In this document: positions 36,106 through 45,205 of the stretch, in pieces | Numbering within the stretch: position 1 is the first letter of the stretch | How the letters are laid out: every line of letters starts with the position of its first letter | NCBI RefSeq assembly: GCF_042646065.1 | Contig: NZ_JBHRTA010000030.1 | Coordinates: 62,001 to 126,000 of the forward strand | Length of the DNA stretch: 64,000 bases | Direction of reading: 5' to 3' | From: Parapedobacter deserti | Lineage (GTDB): Bacteria; Bacteroidota; Bacteroidia; Sphingobacteriales; Sphingobacteriaceae | Made by a program: the position numbers and the translations under genes | Notes under the pieces: model-generated | The model's database searches: none | Seen by the model: only the letters and a program-made list of their open reading frames with translations | Told to the model about the DNA's origin: nothing

Positions 36106-37479
36106 CTAGATCTCCCTATTCACGTCCCAATTCTCCAGGTAGTCGGCTACGCGTTTGACAAACCTCCCGCCCAGGGCACCGTCTACAACACGGTGGTCGT
36201 AAGATAGTGAAAGATACATCATGTGGCGTATTCCAATCATATCACCGTATTCCGTTTCGATGACGGCGGGCTTTTTGGTAATGGTACCCACAGCAAGTAT
36301 GGCCACTTGTGGTTGATTGATGATCGGCGTGCCCATGATATTGCCAAATGCTCCGATGTTGGTGAGTGTAAATGTGCCACCCTGCGTATCATCCGGCTGT
36401 AGTTTGTTGCCCCGCGCGCGATTGGCAAGGTCGTTTACCGCCTTGCTCAATCCCACAAGGCTGAGCTGATCGGCGTTTCTGATGACGGGTACGATGAGGT
36501 TTCCCGAGGGCAGTGCGGCAGCCATGCCGATGTTGATGTTGCGCTTTTTGATGATCTGGGTACCGTTTACGGACACATTTACCATCGGGAAATCTTTCAA
36601 TGCCTTGCTCACTGCCTCGATGAAAATCGGGGTGAAAGTTATTTTTTCGCCTTCGCGTTTCTCGTAGGCGTCCTTTACTTTGTTACGCCAATTGACCAGG
36701 GTGGTTACATCGGCTTCAACGAAAGAACACACGTGAGGTGAGGTCTGTACACTTCGCACCATGTGGTCGGCGATCAATCGTCGCATGCGGTCCATTTCGA
36801 TAATTTCGTCCTGCGGAGATATTGCGGCGGCTGGCGGAGCTGCCACAAATTTTTCTGCTTTCGGGATCATAGGCTGGGCTACTTCGCGTCCGGCCTCGCT
36901 GACAGGTGGTTTCGCGCCTTTTGTCGTTTGGTGGGCGCTGTCATCTGGCTTGCTCGCCCTAGCTTCCAAATACTGGAAAATATCCTGTTTGGTGACCCTG
37001 CCTTCCACACCTGTGCCCGGAATGCGCTCCAGTTCTTCCGGTGTAATTCCTTCCTCTGTTGCGATGTTTTTGACCAATGGTGAATAAAAGCGGGATTCTG
37101 TTCCTTTTTTAGTTGACTGCTCGGTTTCCCGGTCAGTTAGTTGTCCTATGCCGGGAATATCGTTTATTGCCGTCTCCTGGTTGCCTATTGGTTCAGACGC
37201 ATGTGAGGGCGGCTCGACAGCTGACGTGTTGTTTTCGCCGGCCACCTCAATAAAGGCGATTACATCGCCTACCTGAGCTATAGAGTTTTCCGCAAACAGC
37301 TGTTCCTTAAGAACGCCAGATACCGGAGACGGAACGTCAGAATCGACCTTGTCAGTCGCGATTTCCAATACAGGTTCGTCTTCTTCGATGCGTTCGCCCG
37401 GTTGCTTCAGCCATTTAACCACGGTTGCTTCAGATACGCTTTCGCCCATACGGGGCAGTTGTAAGTTGTATGTCGCCAT
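36106..37479 (-). CDS. 2-oxo acid dehydrogenase E2 component (dihydrolipoamide acyltransferase)
   Basis: The 457-residue protein has an N-terminal lipoyl domain with Lys44 in EIATDKVDSD, a flexible linker, an E3/E1-binding domain (about 133-170; SPLVKNIATEEGI, GTGVEGRVTKQDI) and a C-terminal catalytic domain with His429 and Asp433 in DHRVVDG. It transfers acyl groups from the lipoyl arm to CoA. Single lipoyl domain and overall sequence suggest the branched-chain/oxo-acid type rather than the multi-lipoyl pyruvate type, but this is not certain. No E1 or E3 gene is adjacent. In 37480-37625 upstream I see no other feature. Confidence 0.92.
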   Translation of the reverse strand: MATYNLQLPRMGESVSEATVVKWLKQPGERIEEDEPVLEIATDKVDSDVPSPVSGVLKEQLFAENSIAQVGDVIAFIEVAGENNTSAVEPPSHASEPIGNQETAINDIPGIGQLTDRETEQSTKKGTESRFYSPLVKNIATEEGITPEELERIPGTGVEGRVTKQDIFQYLEARASKPDDSAHQTTKGAKPPVSEAGREVAQPMIPKAEKFVAAPPAAAISPQDEIIEMDRMRRLIADHMVRSVQTSPHVCSFVEADVTTLVNWRNKVKDAYEKREGEKITFTPIFIEAVSKALKDFPMVNVSVNGTQIIKKRNINIGMAAALPSGNLIVPVIRNADQLSLVGLSKAVNDLANRARGNKLQPDDTQGGTFTLTNIGAFGNIMGTPIINQPQVAILAVGTITKKPAVIETEYGDMIGIRHMMYLSLSYDHRVVDGALGGRFVKRVADYLENWDVNREI

Positions 37480-37625
37480 AATGATTAATGATCTGTTCAG
37501 TACTACTGATGAAACCGGTCTAAGTTACATAAATAATTGATCAAAAAATAAACAACAGAATTAAATTTTGTTATGGCTTTTATATGCGAGTTTTAATTCG
37601 GTAAAAACGATGCTGAAGAGTAAAC

Positions 37626-38888
37626 CTATGGGCGGGCACGCTCGTCTAATTCCGCGGTCAATAGCCGCCAAAGCATCAACAGTGCTGCGATTGACGATCG
37701 TTCAATATTGATTGCGCGGTCTTGCCCGAACACGTGCTTGCGGGCTATCACACTTTTTTTCCCTGCGACGGCTATCCAAACTAAGCCGACCGGTTTTTCG
37801 GGCGTACCCCCATCCGGCCCAGCAATACCGCTCACTGCAATCGCATAATCGACGTTAAAGTAGGCCTGCGCCCTGGCTGCCATTTCACGAACGGTCTCTT
37901 CACTCACTGCCCCATGTGTGTCGAGGGTATCCCGTTTGACGCTGAGCAGTTTCATCTTCATCGCGTTGGAATAGGTGACAGCTCCCCCTTCAAACATCGA
38001 GCTGCTTCCTGGAAGGGAAGTAATCAGACGAGCGATGTTTCCTCCGGTACAACTTTCCGCAGTGGCCAACACCAGCTTTTGCTGTTTCATGAGGTCGCGG
38101 ATCAACACTTCAAGGGTTGTATCTTCATCGGCGAGGAAGTGGTCGCCAATACGTTCTTTTATTTTTTGGGAGATTGTTGCTGTTTCCGTTTTCAGTGTTT
38201 CCAACGCGTCTCCGGTAGCGGTGAGTCTCAGCCTCACGATCCCCGGTTTTGGGAGGTATGCCAAGCGGATGTGGGGAGGCAGGGCGGCTTCGATATCAGC
38301 GATTTTTTCGGCAAGAAAGGATTCTCCAAGGCCTCCTGTCAGTACGGTGTGGTGCCACAACGGCGTTCGTCCGCTGAGTTGCCGGAGCCGGGGCAACACC
38401 CGTTCCTGCATGACATGTTTCATTTCAAACGGTACGCCCGGCATAATGATGTACCGTTTGTGCTGATGCTCGACCCACATGCCCGGAGCGGTGCCCACCT
38501 GGTTGAACAGCACTTCGCTTTTATCAAGCACATCGGCCTGCCTGCGGTTTTTTTCGAGCATCGGCCGGTTGCTGCGCTGGAAAATAGATTCGACATGGGC
38601 CAGCACTTCAGGATCAAGGTGAAGGCCGCAATCAAAGTATGCCGAGAGCGTCTGTTTGGTGACATCGTCCTTAGTTGGTCCCAATCCGCCGGTGATGACG
38701 ACAATGTCTGCACGTCCCGAAGCTAGCATAAGTGCCACGGTGATGTCTGCCGGGTTGTCGGCTATCGAACTTACCTGTTTCACATGAATTCCTATTGCGT
38801 TCAGCTGCTGCGCTATCCAGGCGGAGTTGGTGTCAATGATCTGACCGATCAGTATCTCGTCGCCGATTGTGATGATTTCTGCTTGCAT
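37626..38888 (-). CDS. cinA: CinA-family nicotinamide-nucleotide amidase
   Basis: The 420-residue protein has an N-terminal MoCF-biosynthesis-type domain (about 1-170; GDEILIGQIIDTNS, VITGGLGPTKDD) and a C-terminal CinA domain with AESCTGGNIARLITSLPGSS (amidase motif SCTGG) and SGIAGPDGGTPEKPVG. It deamidates nicotinamide mononucleotide in NAD recycling and may also have ADP-ribose pyrophosphatase activity. It follows lptD by 7 bases on the same strand. This pairing makes an operon likely. Confidence 0.94.
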   Translation of the reverse strand: MQAEIITIGDEILIGQIIDTNSAWIAQQLNAIGIHVKQVSSIADNPADITVALMLASGRADIVVITGGLGPTKDDVTKQTLSAYFDCGLHLDPEVLAHVESIFQRSNRPMLEKNRRQADVLDKSEVLFNQVGTAPGMWVEHQHKRYIIMPGVPFEMKHVMQERVLPRLRQLSGRTPLWHHTVLTGGLGESFLAEKIADIEAALPPHIRLAYLPKPGIVRLRLTATGDALETLKTETATISQKIKERIGDHFLADEDTTLEVLIRDLMKQQKLVLATAESCTGGNIARLITSLPGSSSMFEGGAVTYSNAMKMKLLSVKRDTLDTHGAVSEETVREMAARAQAYFNVDYAIAVSGIAGPDGGTPEKPVGLVWIAVAGKKSVIARKHVFGQDRAINIERSSIAALLMLWRLLTAELDERARP

Positions 38889-38895
38889 ACCGCGC

Positions 38896-41571
38896 TTAAA
38901 TTCCTCCGAAATTATCGTTTCGTTTGGTCAGTTTCAAGTCCTGCAATATGGACGCTTTAGCCCGGATGGTAACGTTGTAGCTTTGGAAGCGTCCGAAAGG
39001 CATCCAGCCGAATGACATATCCCAGCAATGTAGGTCTCGATAGATGCTGAATCGCGTTAGGGATACTTCTTTTTGCCGGAAGTCATACCCCGAGTTGAAT
39101 TGGACTTTCCATTTAGGTGTAAAACTGAAATCGCCATGGATATTCAGCGTTGCGGTGACAGTCGAGCGGTTGCCCGGGTTTGAATACTGGAAACTGAAAG
39201 ACCCCGCCAGGTTCCAAGGAACGTTGAAGTCGACAAACGCATTGGGGTCCGAACTGATCCGAGCGAGTGCCTGCCGTTGTTCGGGAGTCATATTTGTCTT
39301 CTGGTTGTCCAGCGAGTCGAGTCCCTGCTGCCTGCTTTCGTTGGCTTTTGGATTGAAGCTGTAGTCAAAGGAGAGTCCAAAATTTGTGAGCCGGGCCAGG
39401 TTACCCTCTTGTAGGGCAAAGCGATTGACGCGCCTTCCCTGGTCACTGTCGAAAACATAAGGATCGAACGTTCCGTTGAAATTGAGGTTAATTTTTTGGT
39501 TAAACAGTGCCGTACGTCCCGAAAAATTGATATTTGACAACTTGAAAGAGTCGGCAACGAAATTATAATTTCCGCTGAACGTAAGCCCTTGAAGTATGGG
39601 GATTTTCTTTATCCCGCCATCGGTCGTGTCTTTCGCACTTCTGATCTTTGCTTCTATGTTGTTGTCAACGGAAAACCCGATACCCATGGAGCGTCCGCTG
39701 CCGGGGGATCCATAGCGGCTGCCTTGGAAAATGGAATAGAGCGTTTCGTTTCCCTGTGCATCAATAAACCGGCGATAAAAGCCATACATGTCATCCGAAA
39801 AATCCGGCCGGTAGTTCAGGTTTACCGAGGGGGTAATGACGTGCCGCATCGCCTGTATTTTTCCTATCCTCGGGTACATGCCGTAGATTTTGGTAGATAA
39901 CCCCGAAGATACGGAGTAGTCGTATGACCTCCGGAACCCTCGTATCGTATCGCGCACGGTTTCAAACCCCGCAGGGGTGTTTTCCAGCCGCTGCCGGAAG
40001 GTTTGGAAGTGCCATCCTTCGTTGTAGTTGACGCTGGTATTGAATTGGAAGTACCTCAGCGCATTGAGGGACAGGCTCACCGGGATGCTATGTCGGAAAC
40101 CGTGCTGAAACTGATTCAGCGTCTCCCGCGTGAAGAGACCGGTTTCTCTTGCGTTAAGTGTATTGTCTCCGGTGAGTGAATAGCTTACGTTGATGCGCTG
40201 ATACCATTTTTGCTCGCCGATGCGGTCTTTCGAATCGAACGGATTGAATGAACTCACGCTCAGTGAAAATACAGGCAGGTCTAACGTCAGTGTCTCGTTG
40301 GCCATGTCCTGAGAATGTCTCATGCTAGCCGTGAAATTCACGCGGCCATCGGCAAACATCCGACCATAGCTGATACTCGAGTTCATGGAGTTCCGTGTGA
40401 TCTCGTCATAGTTATAAGATGCATTGGCAGCTGTGTTGTGAGCATACGAGCTCGTTCCGAACATCACATTTGCGCTGAAGGTAGTTCCTGGATTCGCTTG
40501 TTGCAATTGCGTGTGGTTCCAGTTTACCCGAAAGTCGTGCCTAGCACGGTAATCGGCGGTGCCTTCCACACCGCTCTTTGTGTTGGCGAAGTTGATGTTA
40601 AATCCACCGTTATATTTGTAGTTGACACGGTATCGCGTCAGTACGGCCGTTTCCCACGATCCTTTCGAATATAGGGTGCCGCGGAGTTCGCTGTCCCAGT
40701 AGTCGTTAAAAGCAAGGTACCACCCAATGTCACGCATGAAGAACCCCCTGTTGAGCTCCTCGCCAAATGTGGGAAACAAAAAGCCTGAGGTACGTTTATT
40801 CGGTTTAGGAAAAAAGCCGAAAGGAATGGTTATGAAACGCAGGGGGATACCTTCCATGACGAGGTATGCCGGCCCGGAAATGATCTGATTTTCAGTAACA
40901 ATGCCTTTACTGATCTGAATGCCGAAGTGCGTATGTGGTTCGGGCAGGTTACATGTGCTGTACATGCCGTGGTAAAGCGACATTTCATTGTACTGATTTT
41001 TACGTACCCTGCTCGCTTGGATGAAGCCGCCCTCCACCTCGGTGAATATTCCCCAGGTGTCGCCACGCTCCGTTTCGAAATTGTAGACCAACGAATCAAC
41101 CGATTTCGGGGTTTCATTGGGAAAAATGACCACGGGCCGTCCTACATACCTATTGTTGTGGTCAAACCGCCCACTGGCAAAAACTTCGTTCGTTGTTTGA
41201 TTTACCCGGATATAATCGGCAGAAAGTTCGAAACCTTCGTATTTTACCTTCGCATCTCCGTACAGGTGAAGAATATTTTCTCGCAGGTCAGTATATTGAG
41301 AATCTTGTGCTACCCAGCTGACCATCGCTTGCAGCCCATCGGGCTGCGCTTGGCCGCTGGTGTCTTGCCTGTTCTTATTCAGGGAGTCGAGCATCAGGGT
41401 GTCCGCGGGCACCTTGGTTGTGTCTGATAGGAAATTGGCCTGTTTGAGCGAGTCTATCCGGGTACTATCCGGTAGCGGATTTTCCTGGCCGTATGTTGTC
41501 GCCACCGGAAATACCGTCAAAGACAATAAAATAAAAGAAAAAAAACCAGCAACAGACCTCAAATTTGACAA
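38896..41571 (-). CDS. lptD: LPS-assembly outer-membrane protein LptD
   Basis: The 891-residue protein has a signal peptide (about 1-28), a low-complexity Ser/Asp/Lys-rich segment, an OstA/LptA-like beta-jellyroll (about 85-230; ILHLYGDAKVKYEGFELSADYIRV in parts) and a C-terminal barrel (about 230-885). Conserved Bacteroidota LptD-type blocks such as GFFPKPNKRTSGFLFPTFGE are present. It inserts LPS into the outer leaflet with LptE. The only start near the signal peptide is TTG (41571); a stop is three codons upstream and no ATG lies in the first 180 codons before the conserved domain, so a TTG start is required (another TTG at 41562 is possible). Confidence 0.9.
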   Translation of the reverse strand: MSNLRSVAGFFSFILLSLTVFPVATTYGQENPLPDSTRIDSLKQANFLSDTTKVPADTLMLDSLNKNRQDTSGQAQPDGLQAMVSWVAQDSQYTDLRENILHLYGDAKVKYEGFELSADYIRVNQTTNEVFASGRFDHNNRYVGRPVVIFPNETPKSVDSLVYNFETERGDTWGIFTEVEGGFIQASRVRKNQYNEMSLYHGMYSTCNLPEPHTHFGIQISKGIVTENQIISGPAYLVMEGIPLRFITIPFGFFPKPNKRTSGFLFPTFGEELNRGFFMRDIGWYLAFNDYWDSELRGTLYSKGSWETAVLTRYRVNYKYNGGFNINFANTKSGVEGTADYRARHDFRVNWNHTQLQQANPGTTFSANVMFGTSSYAHNTAANASYNYDEITRNSMNSSISYGRMFADGRVNFTASMRHSQDMANETLTLDLPVFSLSVSSFNPFDSKDRIGEQKWYQRINVSYSLTGDNTLNARETGLFTRETLNQFQHGFRHSIPVSLSLNALRYFQFNTSVNYNEGWHFQTFRQRLENTPAGFETVRDTIRGFRRSYDYSVSSGLSTKIYGMYPRIGKIQAMRHVITPSVNLNYRPDFSDDMYGFYRRFIDAQGNETLYSIFQGSRYGSPGSGRSMGIGFSVDNNIEAKIRSAKDTTDGGIKKIPILQGLTFSGNYNFVADSFKLSNINFSGRTALFNQKINLNFNGTFDPYVFDSDQGRRVNRFALQEGNLARLTNFGLSFDYSFNPKANESRQQGLDSLDNQKTNMTPEQRQALARISSDPNAFVDFNVPWNLAGSFSFQYSNPGNRSTVTATLNIHGDFSFTPKWKVQFNSGYDFRQKEVSLTRFSIYRDLHCWDMSFGWMPFGRFQSYNVTIRAKASILQDLKLTKRNDNFGGI

Positions 41572-41651
41572 CGAATATTATTTTTGCAATAAATCAGAAT
41601 TGCGCACAAAATTAATTAAAAATAGTTAGGATTCTGGTGTATTACATCGAT

Positions 41652-42497
41652 ATGATTAAACATCCCACAACATATATTTTTTATTTCTTATCCGCTCTTC
41701 TATTTATTCCAACGGCTTCTTCCGCAAATAAGTATCGCGACTCGGTGTATACCGTGAAGACCGTCGTGCTTGATGCCGGACACGGGGGACCGATATCGGG
41801 GGCACCGGGGGCGACCTCAATGGAAAAAGACATCGCCTTGCAAGTGGTCCTCAAGCTGGGAAAAGCTATTGAACGCGAAATGCCCGGCGTCAAGGTGTTA
41901 TATACCCGTACCACCGATGTAAATGTAGAACTATATAAACGAATTGAGCTAGCCAATAAGAACAAGGCTGATCTGTTCATTTCTGTTCATTGCAACGCAA
42001 CACCTGCAACCCGGGTAAGGAGGCGAAATAGCAAAGGAAAGTACTATTATACAACGGTCCAGAACAAGTCAACCCGGGGCACAGAGACATTTGTCTCGGG
42101 GTTTCATCGACTGGGCGAGCAGGATGCCGCGATCCGGGAAAATGCCGATATTTTACTTGAGGATAATTATCAGGAGAACTATCAAGGGTTCGATCCCAAT
42201 GATCCGGCAAGTTATATCGTGTTTTCCCTGATGAAAAACCAATTCCGCGGGCAAAGCATCAAGCTGGCTTCATTAATTCAAGAGCAATATGCCAAGTCGG
42301 GCAGGGAAGACCGTGGGGTGAAGGAGCTGGGCCTTGCCGTGCTGGCTGCTGCGGGGATGCCTGCTGTATTAACTGAAATCGGTTTTATCAGCAATCCAGA
42401 CGAAGAGACCTATATGAAGTCGGAGCGGGGACAAGCTGAAATCGTGAAAAACCTTTTGGATGCCATCAAGGCATACAAAAGGCAGGTGGAACACTAA
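41652..42497 (+). CDS. N-acetylmuramoyl-L-alanine amidase (Amidase_3)
   Basis: The 281-residue enzyme cleaves the amide between muramic acid and the stem peptide. It has a signal peptide (MIKHPTTY...SSANK) and an Amidase_3 domain with VLDAGHGGP, SVHCNAT and TEIGFISN, carrying the zinc ligands His, His and catalytic Glu. The frame is also open from a GTG at 41637, but the ATG at 41652 gives a clean signal peptide. It is divergent from lptD and 135 bases ahead of the MCE gene. Both neighbours are envelope genes. Confidence 0.93.
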   Translation: MIKHPTTYIFYFLSALLFIPTASSANKYRDSVYTVKTVVLDAGHGGPISGAPGATSMEKDIALQVVLKLGKAIEREMPGVKVLYTRTTDVNVELYKRIELANKNKADLFISVHCNATPATRVRRRNSKGKYYYTTVQNKSTRGTETFVSGFHRLGEQDAAIRENADILLEDNYQENYQGFDPNDPASYIVFSLMKNQFRGQSIKLASLIQEQYAKSGREDRGVKELGLAVLAAAGMPAVLTEIGFISNPDEETYMKSERGQAEIVKNLLDAIKAYKRQVEH

Positions 42498-42631
42498 CAG
42501 CGGCGCGCCTAAACAAATTCGGCACTAAACTTGTTCTGTGGGGGGAACGAGTGATCTTGTGAAAAGGTGGATGGCTAGTCAGCCAGACAGGAATAAGCAA
42601 TTATTAGTTTAACTCAGCAAAACAGCGAAGT

Positions 42632-43576
42632 GTGAAAATAGCAAACGAAACCAAAGTTGGTATATTGGCCATTGTCGCCATCGCAATATTAATTGTAGGC
42701 TATAGCTTTCTCAAAGGAAACGATGTGTTTAGCAGCGATTATACATTTTACGCAATATATGACCGGGTCGATGGGCTCACGGAGTCAAAACCTGTTCTCG
42801 TAAACGGTTATCAGATAGGTCGCGTATCGCACATGCAGTTGCAAGCCGATGGTCAGATCAGGACGGAATTTAAAGTGAAACGCAGCTACGCTATTCCGGC
42901 TAACACGGTGGCGCGTCTCGCCAGTACGGATCTGCTGGGCGGAAAAGCCATCGTATTTGAATTGGGGGACAGCCCGCAATATGCCGTGGATGGCCAAGAA
43001 TTGGATGCAGGTATACAAAGAAACATCATGGAGCAGGTAGAGCCTATCCAGCGAAAGGCCGAAAATATCGCTGCAGTGCTTGATTCGGTATTAAATTCGA
43101 TAAATAATACGATTGACAAGGATTTCCAGCGCGATTTCAGCCGGAGTATCAACAGCATCGCCAACTCCTTGCAGAACCTTGAAGGAATCACAAGCCAGTT
43201 GGACGGAATGGTCGTATCCGAACGGACTAGAATTAGCAGCATCATTGGAAACGTGGAATCGATCACGGCTAATTTTAAAAGCAATAATGAACGGATCGGC
43301 CACGTGCTTGCAAATTTGGACAGCATCACTGACCAGGTGGCTAAAGCCAACTTCGCACAGACGATCAACAGCGCAAATAAGGCCATGGCTGACTTCCAGT
43401 CGATCACGGATCGCATAAACCAAGGGCAAGGGTCCATTGGTATGCTGTTGAGTGACGAGCAATTGTATAATAACTTAAACCAGGCATCGCAAAACCTGGA
43501 AGAGTTGATTGCAGACATGAAAGCGCGGCCGGGCAGGTATGTGCACTTCTCGGTCTTCGGCCGGCGGAACGATTAA
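42632..43576 (+). CDS. MlaD/MCE-domain phospholipid-transport protein
   Basis: The 314-residue protein has an N-terminal membrane anchor (about 9-26, VGILAIVAIAILIVGYSFL), one MCE domain (about 38-115, with LVNGYQIGRVSHMQL and ASTDLLGGKAIV) and a long helical C-terminal part (about 130-300) predicted to form coiled coils. It belongs to the Mla-type lipid-carrier machinery of the cell envelope. The start is GTG; no ATG is available. It follows the amidase by 134 bases, with no clear terminator between them. The ATPase and permease genes are not in this window. Confidence 0.9.
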   Translation: MKIANETKVGILAIVAIAILIVGYSFLKGNDVFSSDYTFYAIYDRVDGLTESKPVLVNGYQIGRVSHMQLQADGQIRTEFKVKRSYAIPANTVARLASTDLLGGKAIVFELGDSPQYAVDGQELDAGIQRNIMEQVEPIQRKAENIAAVLDSVLNSINNTIDKDFQRDFSRSINSIANSLQNLEGITSQLDGMVVSERTRISSIIGNVESITANFKSNNERIGHVLANLDSITDQVAKANFAQTINSANKAMADFQSITDRINQGQGSIGMLLSDEQLYNNLNQASQNLEELIADMKARPGRYVHFSVFGRRND

Positions 43577-43590
43577 AAAAACAAATTCGT

Positions 43591-43621
43591 TTGCCATTTT
43601 GGAGAATAAGCGTTATTTTTG
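43591..43621 (+). promoter_or_regulatory. Promoter of tRNA-Leu
   Basis: TTG (43591-43593), 20 bases, TATTTTTG (43614-43621), full consensus. The predicted start is about 17 bases before the tRNA. Confidence 0.7.
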
Positions 43622-43644
43622 CAGTCCAAAATAGAAAGTCCTAT

Positions 43645-43726
43645 GCGGAAGTGGCGTAATTGGTAGCCGCACCAGACTTAGGATCTGGCGCCGAAAGGCG
43701 TGGGGGTTCGAGTCCCTTCTTCCGCA
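43645..43726 (+). tRNA. tRNA-Leu (anticodon TAG)
   Basis: An 82-base cloverleaf with acceptor GCGGAAG / CTTCCGC, anticodon stem CCAGA / TCTGG with loop CTTAGGA (anticodon TAG, reading CUA), a class II variable arm CGCC-GAAA-GGCG, T-loop TTCGAGT and discriminator A. CCA is not encoded. It has its own promoter and terminator. Confidence 0.97.
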
Positions 43727-43731
43727 CTTGG

Positions 43732-43760
43732 ATCCCCCCGAGGAATCGGGGGGATTTTTT
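43732..43760 (+). terminator. Intrinsic terminator after tRNA-Leu
   Basis: Stem ATCCCCCCGA / TCGGGGGGAT (10 bp) closed by a GNRA-type GGAA tetraloop, followed by Ts. Confidence 0.9.
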
Positions 43761-43794
43761 ATATGAATGAATGCGATAACGCTTAAAATTTAGT

Positions 43795-45144
43795 ATGAAC
43801 ATTTCACACGAAAACATCGACGAAATCAATGCCGTCATTACCGTAAACCTTGCTCCCGAGGATTACAACCCCCAAGTGGATAAAGCGATCAAAGAACAAG
43901 CCAAGAAGGCTAAACTGCCGGGCTTCCGCCCTGGAATGGTGCCAGTTTCGCATATCAGGCGTACCTATGGAAAGGCGATCTTGCTTGATGAAGTGAACCG
44001 ATTGGTGAGCGATCAAATTAACCAATATATCAGTGATAATAAATTGGACATCCTGGGGCAACCACTGCCTAAGGAAGACGATCAAAACGATTATAACTGG
44101 GATTTCAACGACACGTTTTCATTCAGCTATGAAATCGGGCTGGCACCGAAATTCGAAGTGCCTTTCACCGAAAAAACAAAATTCACTGAATATGTTATCA
44201 AGGCAGATGAAGCAACCTTGGAATCGCGTATCAAAAATCTGCGCCGCAGTTATGGCAAAATGACCAATCCCGAAGTTTCCGAGGGCGGAGATGTGTTATA
44301 TGCCGAGCTTAAGCAGGTAAATGCCGAGGGAAACGAGGTCGAAGGCGGTATTGCCAATACAGCATCGGTACGTACTGATTTGGTTGACGACAAAAAAATC
44401 AAAAATTCCCTCATCGGCTTGAAGAAAGATGACGAGGTGACGATCGACGTCAAACGCGCATTTAAAGATAATGCAGATATCGCACGAATTCTCGGGATAA
44501 AAGAGGAGGAGGTGGCCGGTTTGGAGCCTAGCGTCTTTAAACTAATTGTGAAAAACGTAAACCGATTGGCCGAAGCGGACTTAGATCAATCATTCTACGA
44601 CAAGCTTTTTGGCGAAGGCGTAGTAACCACCGAAGAAGAATTTCGGGAAAAAGTAAGGGGAGAGGTGGAAAGTATGCTGGTGCAAAATGCAAATCAAAAG
44701 CTTCAGAATGATATCTACCTAAAGGGTTTGGAAGCCATAAATGTGGATTTTCCCGAGGCGTTCCTGAAAAAGTGGTTGAAAGCCACCAATCCGGAAATCA
44801 AGGATGATGAGCTGGAAGAAGGGTTTGCCGATTTCCTGAAAAACTTGAAATGGACGCTTATTGAAAACCGGATTATCACCCAAAACGGACTAGAGGTGAA
44901 GTATGAAGAGGTGCTGTCACTGGCAAAGGAGCGCATCGCAGCACAGATTAAGATGTACACGCCGGGGCAAGAACCAACCGATCAGGAATTGGCGCAATAC
45001 GCTGTTCGGTTGCTCGGTGACAAAGAACAAGCCAATCGCTTGTTTGACGAAGTAAAAGCTTTGAAAGTGTTTGATTATCTCAAAGGATTGGTGAAATTGG
45101 AGACTAAGGAGATTGAGTATGATAAGTTTTTGGAATTGAAATAA
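43795..45144 (+). CDS. tig: Trigger factor (ribosome-associated chaperone)
   Basis: The 449-residue chaperone has the ribosome-docking signature GFRPGMVP (about 41-48) in its N-terminal domain, then a degenerate FKBP-like region and a helical C-terminal arm region. It binds nascent chains at the exit tunnel. The length is normal. It starts 34 bases after the tRNA-Leu terminator, so it must have its own promoter, for which I see no good consensus. A strong terminator follows. Confidence 0.94.
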   Translation: MNISHENIDEINAVITVNLAPEDYNPQVDKAIKEQAKKAKLPGFRPGMVPVSHIRRTYGKAILLDEVNRLVSDQINQYISDNKLDILGQPLPKEDDQNDYNWDFNDTFSFSYEIGLAPKFEVPFTEKTKFTEYVIKADEATLESRIKNLRRSYGKMTNPEVSEGGDVLYAELKQVNAEGNEVEGGIANTASVRTDLVDDKKIKNSLIGLKKDDEVTIDVKRAFKDNADIARILGIKEEEVAGLEPSVFKLIVKNVNRLAEADLDQSFYDKLFGEGVVTTEEEFREKVRGEVESMLVQNANQKLQNDIYLKGLEAINVDFPEAFLKKWLKATNPEIKDDELEEGFADFLKNLKWTLIENRIITQNGLEVKYEEVLSLAKERIAAQIKMYTPGQEPTDQELAQYAVRLLGDKEQANRLFDEVKALKVFDYLKGLVKLETKEIEYDKFLELK

Positions 45145-45158
45145 TGCTGCGACTCGTC

Positions 45159-45199
45159 ACAAAAAAGAGGCTTCATCACACTGTGAGCCTCTTTTTTGT
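45159..45199. terminator. Bidirectional terminator between trigger factor and the META lipoprotein gene
   Basis: A perfect 14-bp stem ACAAAAAAGAGGCT (45159-45172) / AGCCTCTTTTTTGT (45186-45199). The A/T ends give a T-run on both strands, serving the two convergent genes. Confidence 0.92.
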
Positions 45200-45205
45200 T
45201 GGGTG

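Noticed and set aside
37914..38726. 270-codon plus-strand frame inside cinA
   Set aside because: Lies opposite conserved CinA motifs and shows no family features.
42570..42585. Short palindrome GGCTAGTCAGCC before the MCE gene
   Set aside because: Only a 4-bp stem; expected by chance and without a T-run.
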